Source of the DNA: Terriglobia bacterium
Lineage (GTDB): Bacteria > Acidobacteriota > Terriglobia > Bryobacterales > Bryobacteraceae
DNA: 64,000 nucleotides
Assembly (NCBI GenBank): GCA_020073345.1
Contig: JAIQFI010000021.1
Coordinates: 1 to 64,000 of the forward strand
Direction: 5' to 3'
Of the stretch, positions 36,274-46,377 are shown piece by piece (position 1 is the stretch's first letter; every line of letters begins with the position of its first letter). A program made the position numbers and the translations under genes. The notes below the pieces were generated by a model. It searched no databases, was not told the DNA's origin, and was given only the letters and a program-made list of their open reading frames with translations.

Positions 36274-37007
36274 CGATGGTCCAGGTCTTTGGCAAGGCGC
36301 GCGGCCAGCGCGATCTGGTCGGCGGTCCCGCGCAGGGCCACCGCTCTCGGACTGTTGTAGGTAAACACCCTTTGGATTTGCGTGGCGTTGCGGATCGCAG
36401 TAGCCGCCTTTTGAAAATCCTGGACGTTCTGGGTGTTGCCGAGGTGCAGGACTCGCACCACGTCGTCATTGCTGTTCGGCATGCGGTACTCGCGCGTGGA
36501 GGGCGTAGCTGACGGCTCGAGTTCCTTCAGCAGCCATTCGGCCAGCCCGATCTGCGCGGCGGTTCCGCGAACTACGAAGGCTCGCGGTTCATTGTAGGTA
36601 AATGCACGCCGGAAGTCAGCGATGGTGCGCACCAACGTGGCAGCTTCCTGGAAATCCTGGACGGTCGCGGCATCCGTGAGATAAAAGAGGCGGACCAAGT
36701 CGTCGGTCGTTCCGGGGACGCGATACTCGTGCGGGACGGAAGCCTGCACCGTCTGGGTGTCGAGTTCGTTGAACAGCCACTCGGCCATCGTGATCTGGCT
36801 GGCGGAGGCGTGAACCGTCACGCTCCTTTGATCCTTGTCGGCGGCGGCCTCGCGAATGTCCGCGATGGTGCGAATCACGGTCGCGACTTCCTGAAACTGC
36901 TGGACGGCGGGAGTGTGAGTGAGGAAGAAGGTCCGATCCCGAAGATCGGTGGTTTGCCCCCAGCCGAGGCAGGTAAATAGGGCCAGTCCAATTGCGGCGG
37001 TGCGCAT
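36270..37007 (-). CDS. Secreted protein of three secretin-N-like repeats
   Basis: A signal peptide (MRTAAIGLALFTCLGWGQT) precedes three tandem units of about 75 residues. Each has V-Q-x-F-Q-x-A-A-T-x-I/V-R and ends in a strand plus helix such as AFVVRGTAAQIGLAEWLLKE. This pattern matches the N1-type domain of secretins, but the secretin pore domain is missing. A role in a periplasmic scaffold or ring is possible but not shown. ATG 37007 gives the signal peptide. Confidence 0.65.
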   Translation of the reverse strand: MRTAAIGLALFTCLGWGQTTDLRDRTFFLTHTPAVQQFQEVATVIRTIADIREAAADKDQRSVTVHASASQITMAEWLFNELDTQTVQASVPHEYRVPGTTDDLVRLFYLTDAATVQDFQEAATLVRTIADFRRAFTYNEPRAFVVRGTAAQIGLAEWLLKELEPSATPSTREYRMPNSNDDVVRVLHLGNTQNVQDFQKAATAIRNATQIQRVFTYNSPRAVALRGTADQIALAARLAKDLDHR

Positions 37008-37093
37008 GGGCGTTCCTTTCAGAACGCTAGACGCAGGTGATCGCGCGAACGTGCAGAGACGTTCGCGCAACCAGAGAATGACCGGGGCCAGCG

Positions 37094-37498
37094 CTATTTG
37101 ATCTGGAAACCGTCGGCGCCCTTGGCGCGATGCGCCATGTGACAGCCGCCGCAAGCGCCCCCGACCGTGGCCATCGCAGCGTTGGCGGCGTCGAAATCAC
37201 CGGCCGCAGCAGCCTTAGCGATATCCGCGGACCCGGTCCGAGCTTGCTTGGCGAAGCCGACGGCATCCGCGGCGCCCTTCTTCGACCAGTAGTCCTCGAT
37301 CTGTTTGAACGAGGCCTCCATGGCCTTGGCGTCCGCCGCAGTGCCAGGACCATCCTTGGCCGCGATTCCCTTCGCCACCTTGCCCTTGCTGGCGACGGCG
37401 GACTTCATGAAACCCATGTAGTCGGCGTCGGACTGCGCCAGAAGGACGAAGAACACAACGGTAGCGAGTAGTGCTACCAGGACTTTTATCACTCTCAT
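37094..37498 (-). CDS. Cytochrome c'-like (c556) protein
   Basis: A 134-residue exported haem protein: an N-terminal signal/anchor (MRVIKVLVALLATVVFFVLL), four helices and a single CGGCH haem site close to the C-terminus (ACGGCHMAHRAKG), as in cytochrome c' and c556. Such proteins carry electrons or bind NO. It reads leftward toward the secretin-N-like gene, 86 bases away, and may share a transcript with it. Confidence 0.85.
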   Translation of the reverse strand: MRVIKVLVALLATVVFFVLLAQSDADYMGFMKSAVASKGKVAKGIAAKDGPGTAADAKAMEASFKQIEDYWSKKGAADAVGFAKQARTGSADIAKAAAAGDFDAANAAMATVGGACGGCHMAHRAKGADGFQIK

Positions 37499-37605
37499 TC
37501 AACAACCTCCAATGGCCTGCCATCATATCGTGTTGGGGGGCCGGAAGTCGAGGGGGGCTGGAGGCGAAGCGCCTCCAGCTTGTTCGCAGAGGAGCAAGAG
37601 CCGGC

Positions 37606-39981
37606 TTACGCCGCCTTGGGAGGAGCCGCCGGGACCACGTTTGCGGGCGTCTCCGGGACCACTCCCGGAAGCATGGCAGCCAGGACATCGCGGACGCGGT
37701 CGGCGAAAATGAATTCCATCTCTGTGCGAACATCTTCGGGAAGATCGCGCAGGTCCTTCTGGTTGCCGCGCGGTACGATCACGCGCTTGATACCCGCGCG
37801 CCGCGCCGCCAGCACCTTCTCCTTGAGACCACCGATGGGCAACACCAAGCCGGTCAGTGTCACTTCGCCGGTCATGGCGGTATCGCTGCGAGCCGGCACG
37901 CCGGAGTAGAGCGAGGCCAGCGCAGTGGTCATGGTCACACCCGCCGAAGGGCCGTCCTTGGGGATGGCTCCGGCCGGGACGTGGATGTGGAGACCGCTCT
38001 TGAGGAACATGCTGGGATCGAGGCCGAATTCGGCCGCATGGCTCCACAGATAGCTGCGGGCTGTTTTGGCCGATTCCTGCATGACCTCGCCGAGCTGGCC
38101 GGTAATGGTCAGCTCCTTGCCATCGGGCAGGAGCGCGGCTTCGATGTACAGCACGTCGCCGCCGGTTTCTGTCCATGCCAGGCCGGTGGCTACGCCGGCC
38201 GGCAGCTCCTTGCGTGCAAGCTCCGGCAGGATCGCTTCGGGTCCCAGCATTTCGGGAACGTCGTCGCCTTTAACGATCACGGGACCGGCTTCGCCTTCGG
38301 CGAACTTGACCGCGACCTTGCGGATCAAGCGGCCGAGCATCTGTTCCAGACGCCGCACACCGGCTTCGCGCGTATAGGACTCGATGACTTTCTGCAGCGC
38401 TTCGTCGGTGATCACGCACTGCTCGGCGGTCAGTCCGGTATGCTGCAACAGCTTGGGCAACAGGTAGCGCTTGGCGATCTGGGTCTTCTCCTCCTCGCTA
38501 TAGCCGGAGAGCCGCAGGATCTCCATGCGGTCGAGCAGCGGGGCGGGAATGGTATCCAGCGTGTTCGCGGTGGTGATGAACAGCACCTTCGACAAGTCGA
38601 AGGGCAGATCCAGATAGTTGTCGCGGAACGTTTTGTTCTGCTCCGGATCCAGGATTTCGAGCAGCGCCGCAGCGGGATCGCCGCGGAAATCGCGCCCGAG
38701 CTTGTCGACTTCGTCCAGCATCAACACGGGGTTCATGAATCCCGCTCGCCGCATGCCCTGGATGAGGCGTCCTGGAAGGGCGCCAATATATGTCCGGCGG
38801 TGGCCACGCAACTCGGCTTCGTCATGCAGGCCGCCCAGGCTCATGCGCTCGAACTTGCGTCCGAGAGCACGTGCGATGGATTGTCCCAGCGAAGTCTTGC
38901 CGACGCCCGGTGCGCCCACGAAGCACAGAATCGGGGCTTTGGCTTCCGGATTCAGCTTGAGCACGGCGAGCTGCTCGACGATGCGTTCTTTAACCTTGGC
39001 GATTCCGTAGTGGTCCTCGTCGAGAACCTCGCGGGCTCGCTTCAGATCCAGATTGTCATCGCTGCGCTTCTTCCACGGAAGCTCGATGACGTATTCGAGC
39101 CAGGTGCGGATCACGTTGTGCTCGGGCGAGGCCGAGTTGATTTTCTCCAGCCGTTCCAGCTCGCGGTCGGCTTCCTTGCGGACATCCTCTGGAAGATCGG
39201 CCTTGGCCAAGCGTTCGCGCAGGCCTTCCGCCTCGGCCTTGTCAGTATCGCCTTCGCCGAGCTCCTGTTCGATGGCCTTCTTCTGCTGGCGCAGCACATA
39301 GTCGCGCTGCTCTTTGGACATCTCGGATTTGGCTTTTTCGGTAACTTTGGCGCGCAGCTCGGCCACGTCCACTTCATGCGACAGCCAGCCCAGCACCATG
39401 CGCAGAGCTTCGATCCGGGTCGTGGTTTCGAGAAGGGATTGTTCCTTCTCCACGTCCAGGTTCATGACGGAGGCGACTAGAAACGCGAGTTGCAGCGGAT
39501 CGCCCTGGGCGGCGAACGCCTGGGTGATCTCCTGCGCCGGCTGGCCCTGCATCAGGTTGACGTACTTGGAGGCCATCTCGACCACGGAGAGAGCCAGAGC
39601 CTCCAGCTCGCGGCTGGAATCGTCAGGCAAGGGCAACGGCCGGACCCGGGCTTTCAGGTGGCCATTTTCCTCGACTTTGACGATCACCACGCGTTCGCTG
39701 CCCTGCACAAACAGATCGATATGGTCGGGCCGGGGGCGCCCCGACTTGCGAATCACCGCGCGGGTGCCGATGGTGTACAAATCGTCCGCACCGGGCGTTT
39801 CCACAGTGGGATCCTTTTGCGCTACGACAATCACTTCCTTGCCTTCGGTCGCCAGCGCCGATTCGACGGCGGCCACGGAGGCCTTGCGGCCCACTCCCAG
39901 CGGCATCAGAAGTCCTGGAAACAACACCGAGTTCTTCAGCGCCAACAACGGTAATGTTTGGATTTTCTCTTCGTCTGGCAT
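37606..39981 (-). CDS. lon: Lon ATP-dependent protease
   Basis: A full-length LonA (791 residues): LON substrate domain starting with LPLLALKNSVLFPGLLMPLG, AAA+ module with Walker A FVGAPGVGKTSLGQ and Walker B LMLDEVDKL, and the protease domain with the Ser679/Lys720 dyad (PKDGPSAGVTMTTA, LPIGGLKEKVLAA). It removes damaged and regulatory proteins in the cytosol. ATG 39981 is used; 39996 would add five residues. It lies 17 bases behind clpB on the same strand, so both stress proteins are probably on one transcript. Confidence 0.97.
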   Translation of the reverse strand: MPDEEKIQTLPLLALKNSVLFPGLLMPLGVGRKASVAAVESALATEGKEVIVVAQKDPTVETPGADDLYTIGTRAVIRKSGRPRPDHIDLFVQGSERVVIVKVEENGHLKARVRPLPLPDDSSRELEALALSVVEMASKYVNLMQGQPAQEITQAFAAQGDPLQLAFLVASVMNLDVEKEQSLLETTTRIEALRMVLGWLSHEVDVAELRAKVTEKAKSEMSKEQRDYVLRQQKKAIEQELGEGDTDKAEAEGLRERLAKADLPEDVRKEADRELERLEKINSASPEHNVIRTWLEYVIELPWKKRSDDNLDLKRAREVLDEDHYGIAKVKERIVEQLAVLKLNPEAKAPILCFVGAPGVGKTSLGQSIARALGRKFERMSLGGLHDEAELRGHRRTYIGALPGRLIQGMRRAGFMNPVLMLDEVDKLGRDFRGDPAAALLEILDPEQNKTFRDNYLDLPFDLSKVLFITTANTLDTIPAPLLDRMEILRLSGYSEEEKTQIAKRYLLPKLLQHTGLTAEQCVITDEALQKVIESYTREAGVRRLEQMLGRLIRKVAVKFAEGEAGPVIVKGDDVPEMLGPEAILPELARKELPAGVATGLAWTETGGDVLYIEAALLPDGKELTITGQLGEVMQESAKTARSYLWSHAAEFGLDPSMFLKSGLHIHVPAGAIPKDGPSAGVTMTTALASLYSGVPARSDTAMTGEVTLTGLVLPIGGLKEKVLAARRAGIKRVIVPRGNQKDLRDLPEDVRTEMEFIFADRVRDVLAAMLPGVVPETPANVVPAAPPKAA

Positions 39982-39998
39982 ATTCGTCTCTTTCATAA

Positions 39999-42521
39999 TT
40001 AAGATGCTCGGACCGCCTTGGGGGACTCGACTTCAAAAACTAGCGCATCCTTACGGAAGTCCAGAAGGACTTTCTTCCCGTCGCGAATTTCGCCCGCCAC
40101 CAGCATGCGAGCCAGCGGCGTCTCGACTTCCTTCTGGATGGCGCGTTTGAGGGGCCGCGCGCCATAGGCAGGGTCATAACCCACGGTGACCAGGTGCGCG
40201 CGAGCGGCGTCGGTTAGCCGCAGGTCGATGTGGCGCTCGGCCAGCCGCGTCCGCAGGGTTTCCAGTTGGATATCGACGATCTTCTTCAATTCCTCTTGCG
40301 TCAGCCGGTGGAAGTTGATGACTTCGTCCACACGGTTCAGGAACTCTGGCCGGAACAGGCGCGGCAAGTCTTCCTGCTGTGCGTTCGAGGTCATGATCAC
40401 GATGGTGTTCTTAAAGTCCACCGTGCGTCCCTGGCCGTCGGTCAGGCGGCCGTCGTCGAGCAGTTGCAGCAGAACGTGGAACACGTCGCTGTGGGCTTTT
40501 TCGATTTCGTCCAGCAGGATCACGCAATAGGGACGGCGGCGGACGGCCTCGGTCAACTGCCCGCCTTCCTCGTAGCCAATGTATCCGGGAGGCGCTCCGA
40601 CCAGGCGGGATACGGTGTGTTTTTCCTGATATTCCGACATGTCAATGCGAATCAGGGAACGTTCATCGTCAAAAAGATATTGCGCGAGCGCGCGAGCCAG
40701 CTCGGTTTTGCCGACGCCGGTGGGTCCCAGGAAGATAAAGCTGCCGATGGGCCGCTTGGGATCTTTCAGGCCGCCACGGGCGCGCATGACCGCATCGGCC
40801 ACCGCTTCGACGGCTTCGTCCTGTCCGACCACGCGTTTGTGCAGCTCCTCGGGAAGGTGTAGAAGTTTCTGAACCTCGCCTTCGAGAAGTTTCGAGAGGG
40901 GAATGCCGGTCCAGCGGCTGACCACTTGGGCAATGTCCTCTTCGTCGACTTCCTCCTTGAGGAGAGTGGGCGCATGCGCCTCTTTCTCGAGTTGTTTTTC
41001 GAGTCCAGTCAGCTTGCCGTATTTGAGCTCGGCGGCCTTGTTCAGATCGTAGGCGCGCTCGGCTTGTTCGATTTCGGTCTTCACGTGGTCGATCTGCGCC
41101 CGGATCTCGCGCTGCTTCTTGAGCGCTTCCTGATCGGCCTGCCACTGGGCGCGCAGGCTGGCAGTGGAGGTTTTCAGTTCGGCGACTTCCTTGTCGATTT
41201 TGCCCAGGCGTTCGCGCGAGGCTGCGTCGGATTCCTTCTTAAGGGCTTCCCGCTCGATTTCGAGCTGCATCTGGCGGCGCGTGGCTTCATCCAGCTCGGC
41301 CGGCATCGAGTCGATTTCAGTCCTCAATTTAGCCGCAGCCTCATCAACGAGATCGATGGCTTTGTCCGGCAGGAACCGGTCGGAGATGTAGCGATTGCTG
41401 AGGATGGCGGCGGCCACCAGGCTCGAATCCTTGATGCGGACGCCGTGGTGGACTTCGTAGCGCTCGCGCAAGCCGCGCAGAATGGAAATCGTGTCCTCGA
41501 CCGACGGCTGGTCGACCAGGACCGTCTGGAAGCGGCGCTCCAGTGCTGCATCCTTTTCGATGTGCTTACGGTATTCGTCGAGCGTGGTTGCCCCGATGCA
41601 ATGCAGCTCGCCGCGAGCCAGCATGGGCTTGAGCAGGTTGCCGGCATCCATGGAGCCTTCGGCCTTGCCGGCGCCGACGACAGTGTGCAGCTCGTCGATG
41701 AACAGGATGATCCTGCCTTCGGCCGACTGGACTTCCTTGAGGACGGCCTTGAGGCGCTCCTCAAATTCGCCACGGAACTTGGCGCCGGCGATGAGCGCGC
41801 CCATGTCGAGCGAGACTACTTTCTTCTCTTTCAGTCCTTCGGGAACGTCGCCGCGGACAATGCGCTGGGCGAGACCTTCCACGATGGCGGTCTTTCCTAC
41901 ACCTGGTTCACCAATGAGCACGGGATTGTTCTTGGTGCGCCGCGAGAGGACCTGGATTACGCGGCGGATTTCTTCGTCGCGGCCGATCACCGGATCGAGT
42001 TTGTTCTGCGCGGCCGCCTTGGTCAGATCGCGGCCGTATTTTTCGAGAGCTTCGTAGGTGGCTTCGGGATTCTGCGTGGTGACGCGCTGCGACCCGCGAA
42101 CTTCCTGGAGCACGCGCATCAGGCGGTCGCGAGTGATGCCGAGATCCTTGAAGGCTTTTTCGTCGGTTGCGGCCAGGATGACGTGCTCGATCGAGACGTA
42201 CTCGTCCTTGAGGCGCTTGGCTTCGTTCTCGGCCGCGGTCATCAGCTTTTGCAGCCGGGCGGTAATATAAATCTGGTCTTGGGCGACCCCGGAGCCGGAC
42301 ACCTTGGGGAGCTTGTCGAGCTCCTGGATCAGGCGGCGATGGACATCTTCCAACTTCACCTCGGCCCGGGCCAGGATCGACTGGGCCAGACCCCCTTCCT
42401 GTTCGAGAAGGGCGACGAGCAAATGCTCGACGTCGATCTGCTGGTTTCCGCGACCGGCAGCCAGAGACTGGGCAGAGCGGAAAGCTTCCTGGAGTTTTTC
42501 CGTAAAGCGGTTAAAATCCAT
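39999..42521 (-). CDS. clpB: ClpB disaggregase
   Basis: An 840-residue Hsp100: Clp N-domain, NBD1 with [18 protein letters not shown], a coiled-coil middle domain (about 410-530) and NBD2 with [18 protein letters not shown] and pore loop GYIGYEEGG. It resolubilises aggregates with DnaK. In NBD2 the segment between the sensor-1 Asn (IVIMTSN) and the [11 protein letters not shown] block is about 20 residues shorter than in E. coli ClpB (AQQEDLPRL only). The reading frame is kept, so this is not a sequencing frameshift. Promoter boxes upstream are unclear. Confidence 0.96.
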   Translation of the reverse strand: MDFNRFTEKLQEAFRSAQSLAAGRGNQQIDVEHLLVALLEQEGGLAQSILARAEVKLEDVHRRLIQELDKLPKVSGSGVAQDQIYITARLQKLMTAAENEAKRLKDEYVSIEHVILAATDEKAFKDLGITRDRLMRVLQEVRGSQRVTTQNPEATYEALEKYGRDLTKAAAQNKLDPVIGRDEEIRRVIQVLSRRTKNNPVLIGEPGVGKTAIVEGLAQRIVRGDVPEGLKEKKVVSLDMGALIAGAKFRGEFEERLKAVLKEVQSAEGRIILFIDELHTVVGAGKAEGSMDAGNLLKPMLARGELHCIGATTLDEYRKHIEKDAALERRFQTVLVDQPSVEDTISILRGLRERYEVHHGVRIKDSSLVAAAILSNRYISDRFLPDKAIDLVDEAAAKLRTEIDSMPAELDEATRRQMQLEIEREALKKESDAASRERLGKIDKEVAELKTSTASLRAQWQADQEALKKQREIRAQIDHVKTEIEQAERAYDLNKAAELKYGKLTGLEKQLEKEAHAPTLLKEEVDEEDIAQVVSRWTGIPLSKLLEGEVQKLLHLPEELHKRVVGQDEAVEAVADAVMRARGGLKDPKRPIGSFIFLGPTGVGKTELARALAQYLFDDERSLIRIDMSEYQEKHTVSRLVGAPPGYIGYEEGGQLTEAVRRRPYCVILLDEIEKAHSDVFHVLLQLLDDGRLTDGQGRTVDFKNTIVIMTSNAQQEDLPRLFRPEFLNRVDEVINFHRLTQEELKKIVDIQLETLRTRLAERHIDLRLTDAARAHLVTVGYDPAYGARPLKRAIQKEVETPLARMLVAGEIRDGKKVLLDFRKDALVFEVESPKAVRAS

Positions 42522-42624
42522 AACGGGCTGACCTCTTGAAGAAACTATAGCATGTTAGCATATCGCCATGCAATAATCTTAGTGTTCGATTATCAAGTTG
42601 TTGGATGCGGAAGGAGCTAAAACG

Positions 42625-43956
42625 ATGCTGCCAAAGCTCATAACCTCCCTGCCGGGGCCCAAGGCCCGGGCTGTCATTGCTCGCGATGATCAATTGATAT
42701 CTCCTTCTTATACAAGGTCTTATCCGCTAGTCGCCGAAAGGGGAGAGGGGGCCATCGTGGAAGACCCGGATGGCAACCGGTTCTTGGACTTCGCGGCGGG
42801 CATCGCCGTGGTCGCCACGGGGCACTGCCACCCCAAAGTCGTAGAGGCGATCCAGGAGCAAGCCGCCAAGCTGATCCATATGTCTGGAACGGACTTCTAC
42901 TACGAGAACATGGTCGTTCTCGCTGAGAAGCTGGCGAAACTGGTTGGCGGCGGGCTTCCTGGAAGTGTTTCACGACGCGTTTACTTTGGCAATTCAGGGA
43001 CCGAAGCGATCGAGGCGGCCATCAAGCTGGCGCGCTTCCACTCCGGGCGGGGCCAGTTCGTGGCCTTCGCAGGCGCCTTCCATGGCAGAACCATGGGCTC
43101 GCTGGCGCTGACGGCGAGCAAGAGCACCCAGCAAAAGGGGTTCTTTCCGGTGATGCCGGGCGTGCACCACGTGCCGTACGCCTATTGCTATCGCTGTGCT
43201 TATGGGAAGTCGCCCGATTCCTGCGCGGTGGAGTGCGTGAAGGCGATTGAAACCGAGCTGTTCCGCACCAAGGTGCCGGCCCAAGAGGTCGCCGCGATCT
43301 TCGTGGAACCCATACAGGGGGAAGGCGGTTACGTGGTGCCTCCCCGCAAGTTTTTCGACGAGCTGCGAAGTCTGGCGGACAAGTACGGGATTCTGCTGGT
43401 TGCCGACGAGGTACAGTCGGGCATGGGCCGGACAGGTAAGATGTTCGCGAGCCAGCACTTTGGTCTGGAGCCGGATGTAATCACGCTGGCCAAGGGGATC
43501 GCCAGCGGGATGCCACTGGGGGCGATGGTGGCGCGAGCCGAGCTGATGGACTGGAAGCCGGGTGCGCATGCGTCGACCTTCGGCGGGAATCCGGTGGCAG
43601 TGGCGGCGTCGCTGGCGACGATCGAGCTGCTGGAACAGGGACTGGTGGACAATGCGGGACTCATTGGCGCGCGCCTTATGGCGCGCCTGGGGGATTTGCC
43701 GCAGCGTATCCCGATTGTGGGCGACGTTCGCGGGTTGGGGCTGATGATCGGGATCGAGCTCGTACGGGACCAAGTGACGAAGGAACGTGCAGGTGACCTG
43801 CGCGACCGCCTGGTCCAGATGTGCTTCGAGCGCGGGCTTCTGGTGCTCGGAGCGGGTCCGAACACTATCCGGCTGTGCCCGCCCCTGGTGATCAACAAAG
43901 ATCAGGCGGATTTCGCCGCGCAGACCATTGAGGATTGTCTGCGGCTTTTGATGTAG
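42625..43956 (+). CDS. Class III aminotransferase (GabT/ArgD-like)
   Basis: A 443-residue PLP enzyme with DFAAGIAVVATGHCHPKVVE, YFGNSGTEAIEAAIKLARF, LVADEVQSGMGRTGK and the PLP Lys290 in TLAKGIASGMPLGA. It transfers an omega-amino group, most likely from 4-aminobutyrate or a related compound, to 2-oxoglutarate. A cysteine-rich insert (YCYRCAYGKSPDSCAVEC) is unusual for classical GabT but common in bacterial homologues. ATG 42625 has GGAAGGA at good distance; the TTG 42598 upstream lacks that. Confidence 0.92.
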   Translation: MLPKLITSLPGPKARAVIARDDQLISPSYTRSYPLVAERGEGAIVEDPDGNRFLDFAAGIAVVATGHCHPKVVEAIQEQAAKLIHMSGTDFYYENMVVLAEKLAKLVGGGLPGSVSRRVYFGNSGTEAIEAAIKLARFHSGRGQFVAFAGAFHGRTMGSLALTASKSTQQKGFFPVMPGVHHVPYAYCYRCAYGKSPDSCAVECVKAIETELFRTKVPAQEVAAIFVEPIQGEGGYVVPPRKFFDELRSLADKYGILLVADEVQSGMGRTGKMFASQHFGLEPDVITLAKGIASGMPLGAMVARAELMDWKPGAHASTFGGNPVAVAASLATIELLEQGLVDNAGLIGARLMARLGDLPQRIPIVGDVRGLGLMIGIELVRDQVTKERAGDLRDRLVQMCFERGLLVLGAGPNTIRLCPPLVINKDQADFAAQTIEDCLRLLM

Positions 43957-43974
43957 CCGGCCAACGCTAAGCGG

Positions 43975-44373
43975 TCAGGACTCCCGGATCAGAGTGAGAT
44001 AGATGGCCATTGCCAGGCCGACCAAAGCGAGAAAAACCGCTACCATCACGGCCAGTTTGGGAGAACGCGGGCGTGCGATCCCGCCGCGATTCAATTCGGC
44101 TACAAGGTGAACGTGGCTCCACGCCGAATATAGATTCACGCCGATGCCGGCGGCGATGAGCGCGGTTCCAGCCCACAGCGAGAAGCGGTGCGACTGAGCC
44201 GCGGGTCCGCCCTGGAGAAGCTGGAACTCCGACAGGAACAAGCCAAACCGCGCCACCACGAAGCCGAATCCCATCAACGCCAGACCCGTTCGAATCCAGG
44301 CAAGAAACGTTCGCTCTATCGCCAGATAGTCGCGCAAATCGGCTTTTCCCGGTAATTCCGCGGCGCTGTCCAC
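43975..44373 (-). CDS. DUF202 (YidH-like) inner-membrane protein
   Basis: A small membrane protein with the family signature LRDYLAIERTFLAWIRTGLA and three hydrophobic segments. Its role is unknown. The frame extends upstream into dps, where it does not look like protein; the GTG at 44373 lies just 13 bases past the dps stop with AGCGAGG before it. It is probably co-transcribed with dps. Confidence 0.85.
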   Translation of the reverse strand: MDSAAELPGKADLRDYLAIERTFLAWIRTGLALMGFGFVVARFGLFLSEFQLLQGGPAAQSHRFSLWAGTALIAAGIGVNLYSAWSHVHLVAELNRGGIARPRSPKLAVMVAVFLALVGLAMAIYLTLIRES

Positions 44374-44386
44374 TCCTGGCCTCGCT

Positions 44387-44905
44387 CTAACTTTGGAGAT
44401 GTGCTTCCAGGAACCACAACTGCTTGTCCACTGTGCGGGAGATTTCCGTGAAGATGTCCGCGGTGGATTTGTCGTGGTGTTCGTCCGCGAAATCAATGGC
44501 CTTCCGAATGTAACTTGTGAACGCGGCGTACCGGTCGATCAAGGCCTTCAGATGCTCGCGGCCTTCGGTTGCTTCCACGGGATACTCGGGCAAGGACGAG
44601 CTGGCCGCCGTCATCCGGGCGGTTCCGAGCGCGACTCCACCCAAGGCAGTCACTCTCTCGGCGATGAGATCGATGTACGGGAACACTTCCGCGGCGAGTT
44701 GGTCGAACAGCTCGTGGAGCTGAAAAAAGTTCAGACCTTTGACGTTCCAGTGGGCCTGCTTGATTTGTGAGTAAAGATCGGACGTGTCGGCCAGGCACTC
44801 GTTCAGCAAACCGATCAATGCTTTTCGATCCTGATCCGCCAAGTCGATTCGCGTCGCGAATCTCAAGGATGTAGTCTTTGCAGTAGCCGTTTTCGCCGAT
44901 GGCAT
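44387..44905 (-). CDS. dps: Dps/ferritin-like DNA-binding protein from starved cells
   Basis: A 172-residue Dps with a basic N-terminal tail (MPSAKTATAKTTSLR) that could bind DNA. The ferroxidase residues of the dimer interface are in IKQAHWNVKG and HELFDQLAAEVFPYIDLIAE. It oxidises Fe(II) with peroxide and stores the iron, protecting DNA. It is upstream of the DUF202 gene. Confidence 0.94.
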   Translation of the reverse strand: MPSAKTATAKTTSLRFATRIDLADQDRKALIGLLNECLADTSDLYSQIKQAHWNVKGLNFFQLHELFDQLAAEVFPYIDLIAERVTALGGVALGTARMTAASSSLPEYPVEATEGREHLKALIDRYAAFTSYIRKAIDFADEHHDKSTADIFTEISRTVDKQLWFLEAHLQS

Positions 44906-45037
44906 GGTTGTCTTCCTCCACGACCAGCATACTCCCGGAGAATTCCGTCTCTAGAATCGAGGCGATCGCGATGAACGGCAAGCGAATGAATGCAAGTGAT
45001 ATACTCTGAACAAATCGCGCGTGTTGGAGGTGCCGGA

Positions 45038-46366
45038 ATGTTTCGTGTGACCGCAGGCGTACTGCTGATGGGTGTTGCGGCGATGGCTGCGACTCCGACG
45101 TTTCACAAAGACGTTCTTCCGATTCTGCAGAAGCACTGCCAAGGGTGCCACCGGCCAGGCGAAATCGCGCCCATGTCGCTGCTGAGCTATACGGAGGCGC
45201 GGCCGTGGGCCAAGGCGATGAAGGCCGCCGTGGTCACCGAAAAGATGCCGCCGTGGTTCGCGGACCCGAGGTACGGCCACTTCGCCAACGACCGCCGGCT
45301 GAGCACGGATGAGCTCGCCACCATCTCGGCCTGGGCCGACGCGGGCGCCCCGGAGGGCAACCTGAAAGACGCGCCGCCGCCGCTCAAATTCCAGGACGGC
45401 TGGAACATCAAGCCGGACATGATCATCGAGATGCCCAAGGACTTCCAGGTGAAGGCGACGGGGACGATCAACTATCAGAACATCCTGGTCAAAGCCACCT
45501 TCACTGAAGACAAGTGGGTGGTGGCGGCTGAGATGCGTCCGGGCAATGCAAAGGTGGTCCATCATATGCGGGCCATTGTCCGTCCGCCGTCATCTACATG
45601 GCTGGCGAACGCCGTGCCGGGCGAAGCGTACGAAGAAGGATCCGAGGCGATGGGCGGCGCGCGGGATGGCACGGATCTGCTGGGCAAGTACAATCCGGGG
45701 CTCGGCGCGCAGAGTTTCGACGTGGACGGTTCGGCCAAGTTCGTCCCCAAGGGTTCGGACATCATTTTTAACATTCACTATACGTCGGTGGGCACACCGC
45801 AAACCGACCGGTCGAAAGTCGGATTGGTGTTTGCAAAGGCTCCTCCGAAGACGCGCTACTGGATGTCGCCGGGCACGCCGGCGGCCTTCAACCTGGTGAT
45901 CCCGGCGGGCGACAGCAACGCGGAAGTGGTCAGCGAAGTGACGGTGGGCGTGGATAACGCGAAGCTGGTTTACATCCAGCCCCACATGCACCTGCGGGGC
46001 AAGGATTACGAGGTTCGTGTGACGTATCCGACGGGTGAAGCGGAAACGGTGTTTAAGGGGAAATGGAATTTCGACTGGCAGGTGGGCTACCAGCTCGCCA
46101 AGCCGTTGCCGGTTCCCAAGGGCACGCGGATTCTGACGGTGGCGCACTACGACAACTCGGCGAACAACAAGTTCAATCCTGATCCCGGCAAGACGATCCT
46201 GTGGGGTGATCAGAACTGGGACGAGATGCAGTCGGGTTTTCTCGGCCTGGTGATCGACGTCAACACCGACCTCAGCAAAGTGTTTCAGCTTTCGGGGCCG
46301 AGCCTGATGCCGCGCGGCACGGTCGGGCCGACACTGGCCGCCTACGAAGAGACCAAGAAGAAGTAG
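45038..46366 (+). CDS. Secreted monohaem cytochrome c / copper monooxygenase-like protein
   Basis: A 442-residue exported protein. After the signal peptide (MFRVTAGVLLMGVAAMAA) comes a cytochrome-c-like domain (FHKDVLPILQKHCQGCHRPG) with one CxxCH, then a region resembling type II copper, ascorbate-dependent monooxygenases (VVHHMRAIVRPP, IIFNIHYTSVG and IQPHMHLRGKDYEVRV, with His clusters). This combination is frequent in Acidobacteriota and Planctomycetota, but the substrate is unknown. ATG 45038 has a strong TTGGAGG; a further ATG-less extension upstream was rejected. Confidence 0.85.
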   Translation: MFRVTAGVLLMGVAAMAATPTFHKDVLPILQKHCQGCHRPGEIAPMSLLSYTEARPWAKAMKAAVVTEKMPPWFADPRYGHFANDRRLSTDELATISAWADAGAPEGNLKDAPPPLKFQDGWNIKPDMIIEMPKDFQVKATGTINYQNILVKATFTEDKWVVAAEMRPGNAKVVHHMRAIVRPPSSTWLANAVPGEAYEEGSEAMGGARDGTDLLGKYNPGLGAQSFDVDGSAKFVPKGSDIIFNIHYTSVGTPQTDRSKVGLVFAKAPPKTRYWMSPGTPAAFNLVIPAGDSNAEVVSEVTVGVDNAKLVYIQPHMHLRGKDYEVRVTYPTGEAETVFKGKWNFDWQVGYQLAKPLPVPKGTRILTVAHYDNSANNKFNPDPGKTILWGDQNWDEMQSGFLGLVIDVNTDLSKVFQLSGPSLMPRGTVGPTLAAYEETKKK

Positions 46367-46377
46367 CTTGCGGCCAT

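Noticed and set aside
37471-39480. A 669-codon open frame opposite lon
   Set aside because: It is the antisense shadow of a gene with biased codons in GC-rich DNA; composition is rich in Gln, His and Gly and no family is visible, while Lon on the other strand is certain.
40926-42539. A 537-codon open frame opposite clpB
   Set aside because: Antisense shadow of clpB; no recognisable domain, and the ClpB motifs on the minus strand are complete.
42540-42620. Possible heat-shock promoter or HspR-type site upstream of clpB
   Set aside because: CTTGAT and an AT-rich inverted stretch are present on the minus strand, but neither the CTTGAGT dyad of HspR nor a convincing sigma-32 -10 box follows.
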